A stretch of 41,162 nucleotides of DNA from Streptomyces beihaiensis (GTDB lineage Bacteria > Actinomycetota > Actinomycetes > Streptomycetales > Streptomycetaceae). Numbering within the stretch: position 1 is the first letter of the stretch; each line of letters starts with the position of its first letter. The stretch covers positions 1 to 41,162 of the forward strand of contig NZ_JAPHNL010000274.1 of the NCBI RefSeq assembly GCF_026274175.1, read 5' to 3'. The translations under genes were made by a program, and so were the position numbers. The notes below the pieces were generated by a model. The model ran no database searches and had not been told where the DNA came from. It saw nothing but the letters and a program-made list of their open reading frames with translations. Of this stretch, positions 1 to 7,958 are shown piece by piece.

Positions 1-50
1 AGGGGCACATCCGGAACACCGGATGTGCCCCTCTCACTCGTTCGGGTGAG
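1..50 (+). terminator. Two consecutive hairpins, probable terminator of an upstream gene
   Basis: Positions 1-14 and 19-32 form a perfect 14-bp inverted repeat with a 4-nt loop (AACA). A second hairpin, 33-40 with 43-50, follows at once (8 bp, one G-U pair, 2-nt loop as drawn). No T-run follows, which is usual for Streptomyces terminators. It most likely ends transcription of a gene outside the window. Confidence 0.75.
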
Positions 51-155
51 GATGTGCGGTGATCCGGCCCGATCGGACCATGCGCTGACCACAATCATGT
101 TCGGCTGCCGGGCGACCGGAGCGAGCGCGCAGCACAGGCCGAGGGGGCCGTCGGC

Positions 156-1400
156 ATGATCTGTTCCAAGACCAGGGCCCGTCCGGCGGATCAGTTCGGA
201 CCTGGACGGTCTCCGCGACCGCGCTGGCGGCCGGGCCGACCGCGATGGGGGATGCGCCGGGCGCGATGGCGGGTGCGACCGGTGCTACCGGGCGTGGCCC
301 GCAGCCGCGTTCCCGCCGGGCACGCCTGTGCCACCGTCGCGCGACGGCCCGAGCCGCGCTGGATCAGGCGCGTACGACTGCTCGGCCTGCCGGCCGTGTG
401 GGGAGCGGCCGGCGTCGCGTTCCGGATGACCTGCCCGCTCGCCCGGGGCGACGGGCTCGGCGAGCGGATCGTCGGCAGTGCCGTGTTCTTCGCCGCGGGA
501 ATCGGCCTGATACTCCGGGTTCGACACGTCCTGCTGCGCGAGTTGCGTCAGGCCCGCGCCGTCGCGGGCGCCGCCCAGTCCGTACTGCTCAGACCGCTGC
601 CGCCGCGCATCGACGGGCTCGCGCTCGCCGCGGGCCAGCTCTCCGCCGACCGGGGCGCCAGTGTGGGCGGCGACCTGTACGACGTGGTGGCCACCGACCA
701 CGGGGTGCGCGTGGTGATGGGCGACGTGCGCGGCCACGGGCTCGCCGCGCTCGCCACCGCGGCGGCCGTGCTCGGCAGCTTCCGCGAGGCCGCCCACGAC
801 GAGGCCGAACTCGCCCGTGTCCTGCGGAGGCTGGAGCGCGGCCACGCCCGGCATGTGCGCCAGCGCTCGCGCGACGAGCACCCGTCCGCGGGCGGTGGAC
901 GGCCGCAGCATCCGCTCGCCGAGGAGTTCGTCACCGTACTCCTCCTGGAGATCCGGCGGGACGGCGCGGTGCACGCCCTCAACTGCGGTCATCCGTGGCC
1001 GTATCTGCTGCGTCCCGAGGCGGAGCGCCCCGCCGTGCCGGTGCGCGGCGGGGACCCGCTGCCGCCGCTCGGGGTCCTCCCGCTGCCCGACCGGCTCGTC
1101 CCGGTGCGCTGCGGGCGGCTCCTGCCGGGGGAGGGGCTGCTGTTGCACACCGACGGCGTGGAGGACGCCCGCGACGCGCATGGCCGGTTCTTTCCGCTGC
1201 CTTCCGTGGTCGCGGACGTCGTGCGGCACCGGACGGTGGCCCCCGCCGCCGTACTGCACGGCGTCTACGACCGGTTCGTGCGCCACGTCGCCGGACCGCT
1301 CGGCGACGACGCGGCGCTGCTCGTGCTCCGCAACGACCGCAGCCGTGTGCCCCAACAGGCCGGTGAGCCCCTGGCGCGCCCGGCGCACACCGTTCCCTGA
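156..1400 (+). CDS. SpoIIE/PP2C-family protein phosphatase, membrane-anchored
   Basis: Predicted Mn/Mg-dependent serine/threonine phosphatase of the SpoIIE/RsbU type, the class that usually dephosphorylates anti-sigma-factor antagonists. The catalytic domain covers about residues 140-395 and keeps the metal-binding signature: GGDLYDVV, MGDVRGHG, LNCGHPWPYLL, LLHTDGVEDA and LGDDAALLVLR. Two hydrophobic segments lie ahead of it (about residues 73-92 and 105-122). No PAS, GAF or HAMP sensor domain is visible. The first 70 residues are Arg/Pro/Trp-rich and look poorly conserved, so the true start may be internal, for example the ATG at 252. The ATG at 156 is chosen because GAGGGGG lies about 8 nt upstream. 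It is monocistronic, ending in a strong hairpin. Its sigma-factor partner is not in the window. Confidence 0.85.
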   Translation: MICSKTRARPADQFGPGRSPRPRWRPGRPRWGMRRARWRVRPVLPGVARSRVPAGHACATVARRPEPRWIRRVRLLGLPAVWGAAGVAFRMTCPLARGDGLGERIVGSAVFFAAGIGLILRVRHVLLRELRQARAVAGAAQSVLLRPLPPRIDGLALAAGQLSADRGASVGGDLYDVVATDHGVRVVMGDVRGHGLAALATAAAVLGSFREAAHDEAELARVLRRLERGHARHVRQRSRDEHPSAGGGRPQHPLAEEFVTVLLLEIRRDGAVHALNCGHPWPYLLRPEAERPAVPVRGGDPLPPLGVLPLPDRLVPVRCGRLLPGEGLLLHTDGVEDARDAHGRFFPLPSVVADVVRHRTVAPAAVLHGVYDRFVRHVAGPLGDDAALLVLRNDRSRVPQQAGEPLARPAHTVP

Positions 1401-1438
1401 GGTCACCTCAGGCCACCCGAGGGCACGGCCCCCGGAAC

Positions 1439-1489
1439 GCGTCGCCCGCCCGCCGCGGAGTTTCGGGCAGGCGCACGGGCGGGCGACGC
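1439..1489 (+). terminator. Hairpin downstream of the PP2C phosphatase
   Basis: A perfect 14-bp stem (1439-1452 with 1476-1489) encloses a 23-nt loop, starting 38 nt after the stop codon of the phosphatase gene. It probably separates that gene from the regulator downstream. Confidence 0.7.
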
Positions 1490-1611
1490 GGGAACGGGCC
1501 GCCGCACTGTCGAGGGGGAGCCGGCGGCCCGGCCGGCCTCTTGCGAGGCCCTTCAGTCAACAGGGTCGAATCCAGCCACAACAGAGTGCACCGCGCCCGG
1601 AGTTGGGCATT

Positions 1612-1634
1612 CCGTTCACACCCCGTGTGAACGG
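1612..1634. promoter_or_regulatory. Perfect 10-bp palindrome upstream of the HTH-TPR regulator gene
   Basis: CCGTTCACAC at 1612-1621 is followed by a 3-nt spacer and its exact complement GTGTGAACGG at 1625-1634. The site lies 44 nt before the ATG at 1678. A dyad of this size and spacing looks like an operator for a dimeric regulator, possibly the product of the next gene acting on itself. I could not place a convincing -35/-10 pair around it, so the regulatory role is inferred. Confidence 0.5.
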
Positions 1635-1677
1635 GGCGCGACTACTCTGTGCGGTACCGAGGCAACGGAGGGCATCC

Positions 1678-3018
1678 ATGCAGCCCAACACCCTGCTCGA
1701 CGCGATCCTCGACGAGGCCGGAGTCTCGCACGCGGGCCTCGCCGCGCACGTGAACCAGGCCGGAAAGGCCCGCGGTCTCGCACTGCGCTACGAGCACACC
1801 GCGGTCGCGCGCTGGCTCAAGGGCCAACGCCCGCGCGGCCAAGTACCCGACCTCATCTGCGAGGTGCTGGCCGCGCGCCTGCAACGGCAGGTCACCCTCG
1901 ACGACATCGGCCTCGGCATCCCCGGACAGCCGACCGCCTCGCACGCCTCGTCGCTGTCCGGCTTCGTCGAGCGGGCCACCGCGCTGTGGCGCTCCGACGA
2001 GCAGCAGCGCGGACATGTCCTGGACGCCCCCGCCCTGACCGGCACCCCGGCCGTGATGCCGGTGTGGGAGTGGGAGAACCCGCCGGAGGACACCGACGTC
2101 TCGCGCGGCGGACGCCACCCGGTCAGCCCCGCCGACATCGACATGATGCGGTCGGCCCGCACCCACTACGAGCAGATGTACCGCAAGGCGGGCGGCATCG
2201 CGACACGCACCCGGATCGTGGGCTTCCTCAACGCCGAGGCGGCGCCGCTGCTGCGCGGTCGCTACACCGACGCGACCGGGCGGCAGCTGCACCGCGCGAC
2301 CGGCGGTCTCGTCGCCATCGCCGGGATCTGCGCGTACGACTCCGACGCGCACGGCCTCGCGCAGCGCTACTTCCACCAGGCGCTGCGCCTGGCGAAGGCG
2401 AGCGCCGACCGGGGGCTCGGCGCGTACGTGATAGCGCTCCTGGTCAACCAGGCGCTGCACATGCGTGATTACCGGCAGGCCGTCGCCTTCGCGGAGGCGG
2501 CGCTGCGCGCGGCGGGCCGCCACATCACCCCGGCGCTCGCCTCCGACCTGTACGCGATGCAGGCGAAGGCGTACGCGCACCTGGGTGACGGCACGAGCGC
2601 CCTGGAGTGCATCCGGCGCGCCGAGTCCGCAGCCGACCGGATCCGGCGCGGTCATGAACCGGACGAGACCGGGTATGTGCAGCCGGGTTTCGTCAACGTA
2701 CAGGTCGCTGAGGCGCTGTTCAGCCTCGGTGACTACGAGGGCGCCAAGGAGCACGCCACCGAAGCGGTGCACACTCCGGCGCACGACCGGGGGCGCGTGC
2801 ACCGTCTCGCCGTGCTCAGCCAGATCCAGCTGCGCCAGGGCGACGGGGAACAGGCCGTGGCCACCGCCGTCGAAATGGCCGAACGGGCCCGCGGAATGGA
2901 GTCCCAGCGGCTGCGCGACAGACTCCGGGCCGTCCGTGAACACCTCGTGCGCAGCGGTTGCGCGGGCACGGCGGAGGCGGCCGAACTCATCGACGGCGCA
3001 CTCCGCGTGCCCCTCTGA
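1678..3018 (+). CDS. NsdA/NsdB-like HTH-TPR regulatory protein
   Basis: 446 residues. The N-terminal 80 or so residues resemble a divergent XRE-type helix-turn-helix (ending RWLKGQRPRGQVPDLICEVL ...). The rest, from about residue 160 on, is helical with TPR-like repeats (motifs such as ALRLAKASADRGLGAY, DLYAMQAKAYAHLGD, VAEALFSLGDYEGAKEHA, AVLSQIQLRQGDGEQA). This architecture is that of the Streptomyces NsdA/NsdB group, pleiotropic regulators of sporulation and antibiotic production; assignment to that group is by architecture, not by search. The ATG at 1678 has GGAGGG 4-5 nt upstream. A palindrome lies in its upstream region, and a TTA-containing Nudix gene follows 82 nt downstream. Confidence 0.75.
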   Translation: MQPNTLLDAILDEAGVSHAGLAAHVNQAGKARGLALRYEHTAVARWLKGQRPRGQVPDLICEVLAARLQRQVTLDDIGLGIPGQPTASHASSLSGFVERATALWRSDEQQRGHVLDAPALTGTPAVMPVWEWENPPEDTDVSRGGRHPVSPADIDMMRSARTHYEQMYRKAGGIATRTRIVGFLNAEAAPLLRGRYTDATGRQLHRATGGLVAIAGICAYDSDAHGLAQRYFHQALRLAKASADRGLGAYVIALLVNQALHMRDYRQAVAFAEAALRAAGRHITPALASDLYAMQAKAYAHLGDGTSALECIRRAESAADRIRRGHEPDETGYVQPGFVNVQVAEALFSLGDYEGAKEHATEAVHTPAHDRGRVHRLAVLSQIQLRQGDGEQAVATAVEMAERARGMESQRLRDRLRAVREHLVRSGCAGTAEAAELIDGALRVPL

Positions 3019-3100
3019 TCCCGTCCGATCCGCTGCACGGGGAGCCCTTCGTCGCCGCTGCTGCGATATTGCCATCAACTCGGCGGAAGGTGGCAGAACC

Positions 3101-3631
3101 GTGCAGTGGACGAAACTCAACGAACAAACTGTGTATGGAAATCGCTGGTTCAGCGTCAATCTGGCGGACGTCGAACTACCCGACGGACGGCACCTCGACC
3201 ACTTCCTGATCCGCATGCGCCCCGTGGCCGTGGCCACGGTGGTCAACGACGCCCATGAGGTGCTGCTCCTGTGGCGGCACCGTTTCATCACCGACAGCTG
3301 GGGCTGGGAACTTCCGGCCGGGGTCGTCGACGACGGAGAGGAGATCGCCGAAGCCGCCGCCAGGGAACTGGAGGAGGAGTCCGGCTGGCGGCCGGGACCG
3401 CTGCGGCACCTGATGACCGTGGAGCCGTCCAACGGCCTCACGGACGCCCGGCACCACATCTACTGGACCGACGAGGCGACGTACATCGGCCACCCCCAGG
3501 ACGACTTCGAGTCGGACCGCAGAGAGTGGGTCCACCTCAAACTCGTCCCCGACATGATCGCTCGTGGAGAGGTCCCGGCCGCCAACATGGCAGCCGCGTT
3601 ACTGCTCCTGCACCATCTCCGGCTCGGCTGA
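3101..3631 (+). CDS. Nudix hydrolase with a TTA codon
   Basis: 176 residues. The full Nudix box is present: G-x5-E-x7-REL-EEE-SGW in GVVDDGEEIAEAAARELEEE followed by SGW, which binds the metal and cleaves a nucleoside diphosphate linkage. The layout resembles ADP-ribose pyrophosphatase-like members, but substrate cannot be read from sequence. Start GTG at 3101, with GGAAGG about 10 nt upstream. Codon 167 (3599-3601) is TTA, the codon read by the bldA tRNA in Streptomyces, so full translation may be limited to late growth. It lies 82 nt after the HTH-TPR regulator and converges with the small membrane gene, whose stop is 25 nt away. Confidence 0.88.
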   Translation: MQWTKLNEQTVYGNRWFSVNLADVELPDGRHLDHFLIRMRPVAVATVVNDAHEVLLLWRHRFITDSWGWELPAGVVDDGEEIAEAAARELEEESGWRPGPLRHLMTVEPSNGLTDARHHIYWTDEATYIGHPQDDFESDRREWVHLKLVPDMIARGEVPAANMAAALLLLHHLRLG

Positions 3632-3655
3632 CCGCTTCCTGCCCGCGGCCCCGGC

Positions 3656-3913
3656 TCAGCGGCCGAGCGCCTGCCAGAGTGTGACGGCCAGCGCTCCCAC
3701 CGCGGCCAGCGCGGCGACCGTCGGCACGGGCCATCGGGTGCGCTCCAGCGCGGACACACGTGCGCTGAGCTCGTCCTGGTCCTTGGCGTTCTGGTCGTCG
3801 CGGTGGGCGAGCAGGGCCAGCCGGCCGTCGACGCGTGTCAGGCCGACCTCGAAGAGGCGTCGTAACTCTGCGAGTTCTTCCGGGACCACGGGATGCTCCG
3901 GATCGGTGGTCAC
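3656..3913 (-). CDS. Small coiled-coil protein with C-terminal membrane anchor, TTA codon
   Basis: 85 residues, not assigned to a named family. Residues 10-58 are charged and heptad-like (EELAELRRLFEVGLTRVDGR ... DELSARVSALERTRW), suggesting a coiled coil. Residues 62-81 (VPTVAALAAVGALAVTLWQA) form one hydrophobic segment near the C-terminus, giving a tail-anchored topology. This plan resembles phage XhlA or DUF2746-type small membrane proteins. The GTG start at 3913 is strongly supported by AAAGGAG with a 7-nt spacer. Codon 17 (3863-3865) is TTA, so translation should depend on bldA tRNA and the early position makes it a strong checkpoint. Confidence 0.75.
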   Translation of the reverse strand: MTTDPEHPVVPEELAELRRLFEVGLTRVDGRLALLAHRDDQNAKDQDELSARVSALERTRWPVPTVAALAAVGALAVTLWQALGR

Positions 3914-4041
3914 GAGTCAGCTCCTTTCCGTGGGCGTCACATCCCCGTTGTGCGCATCGGAAGTCAACTCGCCTGGTCGACGCGGCGGGAGCGTGTGCGG
4001 AGGGCATATGCGTGCCCCCTGCGCACACCCGGTGCGAACGC

Positions 4042-4077
4042 GGCGGGCCCGGTGTTCCCGAGAACACCGGGCCCGCC
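4042..4077 (-). terminator. Terminator of the 3-hydroxybutyryl-CoA dehydrogenase gene
   Basis: A perfect 16-bp stem (4042-4057 with 4062-4077) with a 4-nt loop sits 41 nt beyond the stop codon of the dehydrogenase gene on the minus strand. Confidence 0.85.
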
Positions 4078-4117
4078 GTCGTGCACGGAGTGTGAGCGGC
4101 CTACGAGGACCCGCGCG

Positions 4118-4990
4118 TCAGCCGTACGTGTAGAAGCCCGAGCCGGTCTTGCGGCCGAGCCGGCCCGCGTCGACCATCCGCTGGAGCAGCGGGGGAGCGG
4201 CGTACAGGGGCTCCTTGTACTCGGAGTACATCGAGTCCGCGATGGAGGCGATGGTGTCGAGGCCGATCAGGTCGGAGAGCTTGAGCGGGCCCATCGGGTG
4301 GGCGCAGCCCAGCTCCATGCCGTTGTCGATGTCCTCCCGGCTGGCGATGCCGGACTCGAACATCCGGATCGAGGACAGCAGGTAGGGCACGAGGAGCGCG
4401 TTGACCACGAAGCCCGAGCGGTCCTGGGCGCGGATCGCGTGCTTGCCGAGCACCTTCTCGACCAGCGCCTGGGCCCGGCTGATGGTGCCCTCGGAGGTGG
4501 TGAGCGCGGGGATCAGCTCGACGAGCTTCTGCACCGGCGCCGGGTTGAAGAAGTGGATGCCGATGACATGGTCCGGGCGGGACGTCGCCACCGCCAGCTT
4601 CACCAGCGGGATGGAAGAGGTGTTCGAGGCGAGGATCGCGTCGGGGCGGGCCACGACCTGGTCGAGGACCTGGAAGATCTCCGTCTTGACCTGCTCGTTC
4701 TCGACGACCGCCTCGATCACGAGGTCCCTGTCGGTGAACTCGCCGAGGTCGGTGGTGAAGGTGAGCCGGTCCTGGGTGGCCTTCAGCTCCTCCTCGCTGA
4801 TCTTGCCGCGGGCGGCGGCCTTGGTGAGGGAGTTGAGCAGCCGGGTGCGGCCGATCTCCAGAGCCTCGCCGGTGGTCTCGGCCACCATCACGTCCAGACC
4901 CGCCCGGGCGCAGACCTCTGCGATCCCGGCGCCCATCTGGCCACAGCCCACCACTCCGACGCGTGAAATGTCCGTCAAGGCGTCCGTCAC
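4118..4990 (-). CDS. hbd: 3-hydroxybutyryl-CoA dehydrogenase
   Basis: 290 residues, the normal length for the single-domain enzyme. It oxidises or reduces 3-hydroxyacyl-CoA with NAD(P) in butyryl-CoA/fatty-acid metabolism. The N-terminal Rossmann motif is GVVGCGQMGAGIAEVCARAG (about residues 11-30). The catalytic region includes SNTSS, the His in GIHFFNPAPVQKLVE and the Asn in SGFVVNALLVPYL. The C-terminal helical domain ends GRKTGSGFYTYG. The start is GTG at 4990 with GAGAGG about 6 nt before it. It is monocistronic and followed by a strong hairpin. Streptomyces have several paralogues (fadB2/paaH-like), so the symbol marks activity rather than orthology. Confidence 0.92.
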   Translation of the reverse strand: MTDALTDISRVGVVGCGQMGAGIAEVCARAGLDVMVAETTGEALEIGRTRLLNSLTKAAARGKISEEELKATQDRLTFTTDLGEFTDRDLVIEAVVENEQVKTEIFQVLDQVVARPDAILASNTSSIPLVKLAVATSRPDHVIGIHFFNPAPVQKLVELIPALTTSEGTISRAQALVEKVLGKHAIRAQDRSGFVVNALLVPYLLSSIRMFESGIASREDIDNGMELGCAHPMGPLKLSDLIGLDTIASIADSMYSEYKEPLYAAPPLLQRMVDAGRLGRKTGSGFYTYG

Positions 4991-5228
4991 CTCGTGCCTC
5001 TCGCTGGTCTACCGGCCCTGCACGTTACCCCGTGCGCGTCCGGGGCGGGCAGTCAGGGTTAACGCCTGTTCATTCGTCTCATTCGTCCCCCGCGCACGGT
5101 GGCACAGGAAACCGGCGCCGACCATGCGATCCTTCTCACGCGGGCAGCCCTGTACGGGCCCGCGCCCCGTGACCGCCGGGGCACGACCCCTTCGCTCGCT
5201 TCGGCTGCTTCGGTCTCGGCTGTCGCGG

Positions 5229-5426
5229 CTACTTCGGCAGATCGGTGTCGTGGCGCACGACGGTGTCGGGGCCCGGCGACATGATCGCCTCGTGGCCGTC
5301 CTCGAAGCGCACACGGAAAGGCGGTTCGCCGTCCGTGCCGAGGACCTCGACGACCTCGGCGACACGGTCGTGCTGTCCGACGGTCCGGCCGTGCATCAGA
5401 AGCTGATCGCCTGTGGTTGCGTGCAT
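5229..5426 (-). CDS. DUF1918 domain protein
   Basis: 65 residues forming a complete DUF1918 protein (MHATTGDQLLMHGRTVGQHD at the start; RVRFEDGHEAIMSPGPDTVV later), a small beta-rich domain of unknown function common in actinomycetes. It probably has its own translation start: ATG at 5426 is preceded by GAGGAGG at a 6-nt spacing, one of the best ribosome-binding sites in the window. It shares its frame and stop codon with the upstream EamA reading frame, so it may be made both separately and as a fusion tail. Confidence 0.7.
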   Translation of the reverse strand: MHATTGDQLLMHGRTVGQHDRVAEVVEVLGTDGEPPFRVRFEDGHEAIMSPGPDTVVRHDTDLPK

Positions 5427-6449
5427 GGGAGACCTCCTCGCGGTCCGGCCCTCGCTGTAGTGGCTCCTCGTCTGCAAGTCTAGGGTCTGTCCGCCCGAGG
5501 GGCGCTGCGCGCGAGCTCGCTGCGTCGCGGCGACACAGGCCAGCACGCACACCGCCGTGAGGGGCGCGGCCGCAGGCAGGTGCTCACCGAGCAGCAGCAC
5601 CGACCAGGCGAGCGTGAGCAGCGGCTGGGCGAGCTGGAGCTGGCTGGCGCGGGGGATGCCGATCAGGCTCATGCCCTTGTACCAGGGCGTCAGGCCGACG
5701 AAGCTCGCCATCACGCCGACCCAGGCGAGACCGGCCACGCCCTGCCCGGTCAGGCGCACCGGCTCGTACGAGAGCGCCACCGACGCCGCGACGCCGGCCA
5801 CCGGCAGGCACGCGACCAGGGCCCAGCCGACCACCTGCCAGCCCGGCAGTACCGAGGCCAGGCGCCCGCCCTCGGTGTACCCGGCGGCGCAGACCAGGAG
5901 CGAGGCGAACAGGAGACCGTCGGCGCGGGTCGGGGCGCCGCCGCTCTGCTGCAGGGTGAAGCCGACGACCGCGGCCGCGCCCAGGCACGCCGCCACCCAG
6001 AAGGCGCGGGGCGGCCGGGCGCCGGTGCGCACCGCCGAGAAGAGCGCGGTGGTCAGCGGAAGCAGCCCCACCACGACGGCCGAGTGCGCGGTCGTCGCGG
6101 ACTGGAGGGCGAGCGTCGTCAAGGCCGGGAACCCGAGCACGACGCCGCCCGCGATCACGGCGAGGCCCGGCCAGTGACGCCGGTGCGGCACCGGCACCCG
6201 CAGCACCAGCAGGCACGTGCCCGCGAGCACACCGCCGATGGTCGCGCGCAGGGCGACGAGTGACCACGGGCCGAAGCTCCCCAGGCCCCACACGGTCGCC
6301 GGGAAGGTCAGCGAGAACGAGGTGACACCGGCGGCGGCGAGCAGAGTCCCGACGAGCCGGCCGCCGGGAGCGGCGCGAGCGCCTTCGGCGCCGGTCGCCG
6401 CCTCCACCGCTATCCTGCCCTGCCCGATAGCGCTATTGTCTGTCTTCAT
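5229..6449 (-). CDS. EamA (DMT superfamily) transporter, reading in frame into a DUF1918 segment
   Basis: The first ~320 residues are a ten-helix EamA/RhaT-type drug/metabolite exporter with two internally related five-helix halves (for example VAGLAWVGVMASFVGLTPWY and LQLAQPLLTLAWSVLLLGEH in the second). No stop codon follows: the frame continues through about 20 low-complexity residues into a complete DUF1918 protein (nested entry 5229-5426). So this is either a real fusion of 406 residues or a transporter whose stop was lost. The ATG at 6449 overlaps the start codon of the divergent MocR gene; a TACGCT -10-like element 5 nt upstream suggests a leaderless mRNA. The GTG at 6407 is an alternative. 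The neighbour is its probable regulator. Confidence 0.8.
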   Translation of the reverse strand: MKTDNSAIGQGRIAVEAATGAEGARAAPGGRLVGTLLAAAGVTSFSLTFPATVWGLGSFGPWSLVALRATIGGVLAGTCLLVLRVPVPHRRHWPGLAVIAGGVVLGFPALTTLALQSATTAHSAVVVGLLPLTTALFSAVRTGARPPRAFWVAACLGAAAVVGFTLQQSGGAPTRADGLLFASLLVCAAGYTEGGRLASVLPGWQVVGWALVACLPVAGVAASVALSYEPVRLTGQGVAGLAWVGVMASFVGLTPWYKGMSLIGIPRASQLQLAQPLLTLAWSVLLLGEHLPAAAPLTAVCVLACVAATQRARAQRPSGGQTLDLQTRSHYSEGRTARRSPMHATTGDQLLMHGRTVGQHDRVAEVVEVLGTDGEPPFRVRFEDGHEAIMSPGPDTVVRHDTDLPK

Positions 6450-6460
6450 GCAACAGCGTA
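6427..6460. promoter_or_regulatory. Divergent promoter region with operator-like palindrome between EamA and MocR genes
   Basis: ATAGCGCTAT at 6427-6436 is a perfect 10-bp palindrome. The plus-strand TATTGT (6434-6439) is a -10-like element 8 nt before the MocR ATG at 6448. On the minus strand TACGCT (6460-6455) lies 5 nt before the EamA ATG at 6449. The two ATG codons share the bases CATG at 6447-6450. Both transcripts would be leaderless, each promoter lying inside the other gene. No good -35 element was found for either, consistent with activator dependence. Confidence 0.5.
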
Positions 6461-7884
6461 GCAGCGTGGGTGATTTGGCAGAACGGCTGCGGGAGGAGCT
6501 GAACCGCTACTCAGTAGGTGAGAAGCTGCCGTCCAGTCGTGCTCTTGTGGAGCGGTTCCGGGTCAGTCCGGTCACCGTCTCCCGCGCGCTCTCCCGGCTC
6601 GCCGCCGAGGGGCTTGTCGTCACTCGGCCCGGCGCGGGCGTCTTCCGGGCCGAGCCACGCGCCGCCGCCCCGGTCGGTGACACCTCGTGGCAGGAGGTGG
6701 CGCTCAGCGCGGACGCGGCGGCGGACATCGTTCCGCGCGCCGTCGACGCCTCCGGCGTCCTGGTCACGCTGGCCGCACCGCCGTCCGGGGTCATCGAGCT
6801 CAACACCGGCTATCTGCACCCCGTGCTCCAGCCCACGACCGCCCTGTCCGCCGCGCTCGCCCGCGCCGGACGCCGCCCCGGCGCCTGGGCCAGGCCGCCC
6901 GTCGACGGCCTGCCCGAGCTGCGCGAGTGGTTCGCGCGCGGCATCGGCGGGGCGATCACCGCCGCCGAGACGCTGATCACCGGAGGCGGCCAGTCCGCCC
7001 TGACCACGGCGCTGCGCGCGCTGGCCCCGCCCGGGGCGCCCGTGCTCGTCGAGTCGCCCACCTATCCGGGCCTGCTGGCCGTCGCGCGGGCCGCCGGGCT
7101 GCGCCCGGTGCCCGTCCCGGTGGACCGCGACGGGGTGCGCCCGCGGCTGCTCGCCGCCGCGTTCCGGGCGAGTGGCGCCCGCCTGTTCGTGTGCCAGCCG
7201 CTGTTCCAGAACCCGACCGGGGCTGTGCTCTCGGCGGAGCGGCGGCCCGAGGTGCTGCGCATCGCCCGGGAGGCCGGGGCGTTCGTCCTCGAGGACGACT
7301 ACGTGCGGCGCCTCGTCCACGAGGACGCGGGCCCGCTGCCCGGGCCCCTGGCCACCGATGACCCCGACGGCGTCGTGGTGCACGTCTGCTCGCTGACCAA
7401 GGCGACCTCACCGAGCCTGCGCATCGGCTGTCTCGCCGCCCGCGGCCCCGTGCTGGAGCGGCTGCGCGCCATCCAGGTCGTCGACCACCTCTTCGTGCCG
7501 CGCCCGCTGCAGGAGGCCACGCTCGAACTGGTCGGTTCCCCGGCCTGGCCGCGCCATCTGCGGGCCGTGGCGGGCGAGTTGCGGAACCGGCGCGACGTGC
7601 TGGCCGCCGCCGTCGAGGCCCGGCTGCCCCGCCTGGACCTGACGCACGTCCCGGCCGGCGGCTACCACCTGTGGCTCCGGCTGCCCGACGGAACCGACGA
7701 GGCGACGCTCGTCGCGGGCGCGCTGCGGCAGGGCGTCGCCGTCGCCCCCGGCCGCCCGTACTTCGCCGCCGAGCCCCCGGCCCCGTACATCAGACTGAGC
7801 TTCGCCGGGGTGGCGGCCGCCACGGAGATCGCCGAGGGGGTACGACGCCTCGCGGCGGCCTGCGACGAACTGCTGCCGCGCTGA
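6448..7884 (+). CDS. MocR/PdxR-type GntR regulator with aminotransferase domain
   Basis: 478 residues. The N-terminal winged helix of the GntR family covers about residues 6-72 (LAERLREELNRYSVGEKLPS ... RVSPVTVSRALSRLAAEGLV). The remainder is a fold-type I aminotransferase domain with the PLP lysine in VCSLTKATSPSLRIG and the SPTYPG and NPTG motifs (PLFQNPTGAVLS). MocR proteins use PLP or amino-compound ligands to control a neighbouring gene; here the obvious target is the divergent EamA exporter. The ATG at 6448 has no ribosome-binding site and is probably leaderless. No catalytic residue looks lost. Confidence 0.9.
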   Translation: MQQRSSVGDLAERLREELNRYSVGEKLPSSRALVERFRVSPVTVSRALSRLAAEGLVVTRPGAGVFRAEPRAAAPVGDTSWQEVALSADAAADIVPRAVDASGVLVTLAAPPSGVIELNTGYLHPVLQPTTALSAALARAGRRPGAWARPPVDGLPELREWFARGIGGAITAAETLITGGGQSALTTALRALAPPGAPVLVESPTYPGLLAVARAAGLRPVPVPVDRDGVRPRLLAAAFRASGARLFVCQPLFQNPTGAVLSAERRPEVLRIAREAGAFVLEDDYVRRLVHEDAGPLPGPLATDDPDGVVVHVCSLTKATSPSLRIGCLAARGPVLERLRAIQVVDHLFVPRPLQEATLELVGSPAWPRHLRAVAGELRNRRDVLAAAVEARLPRLDLTHVPAGGYHLWLRLPDGTDEATLVAGALRQGVAVAPGRPYFAAEPPAPYIRLSFAGVAAATEIAEGVRRLAAACDELLPR

Positions 7885-7958
7885 CCGGGCCTGCCGCGGC
7901 CCTGTGCGGGGCCCGAACTCGTTCGACGCGGCCTGCCCTGCCCTGCCACGATGCCCGC

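Noticed and set aside
817-1677. Plus-strand frame that extends the HTH-TPR gene back into the PP2C gene
   Set aside because: The upstream part is an out-of-frame reading of the phosphatase and crosses a terminator and a palindrome; the ATG at 1678 with a good ribosome-binding site is the start.
5147-5228. Hairpins downstream of the DUF1918 gene as a terminator
   Set aside because: Only short 6-bp stems (for example 5164-5169 with 5177-5182) that are common by chance in DNA this GC-rich.
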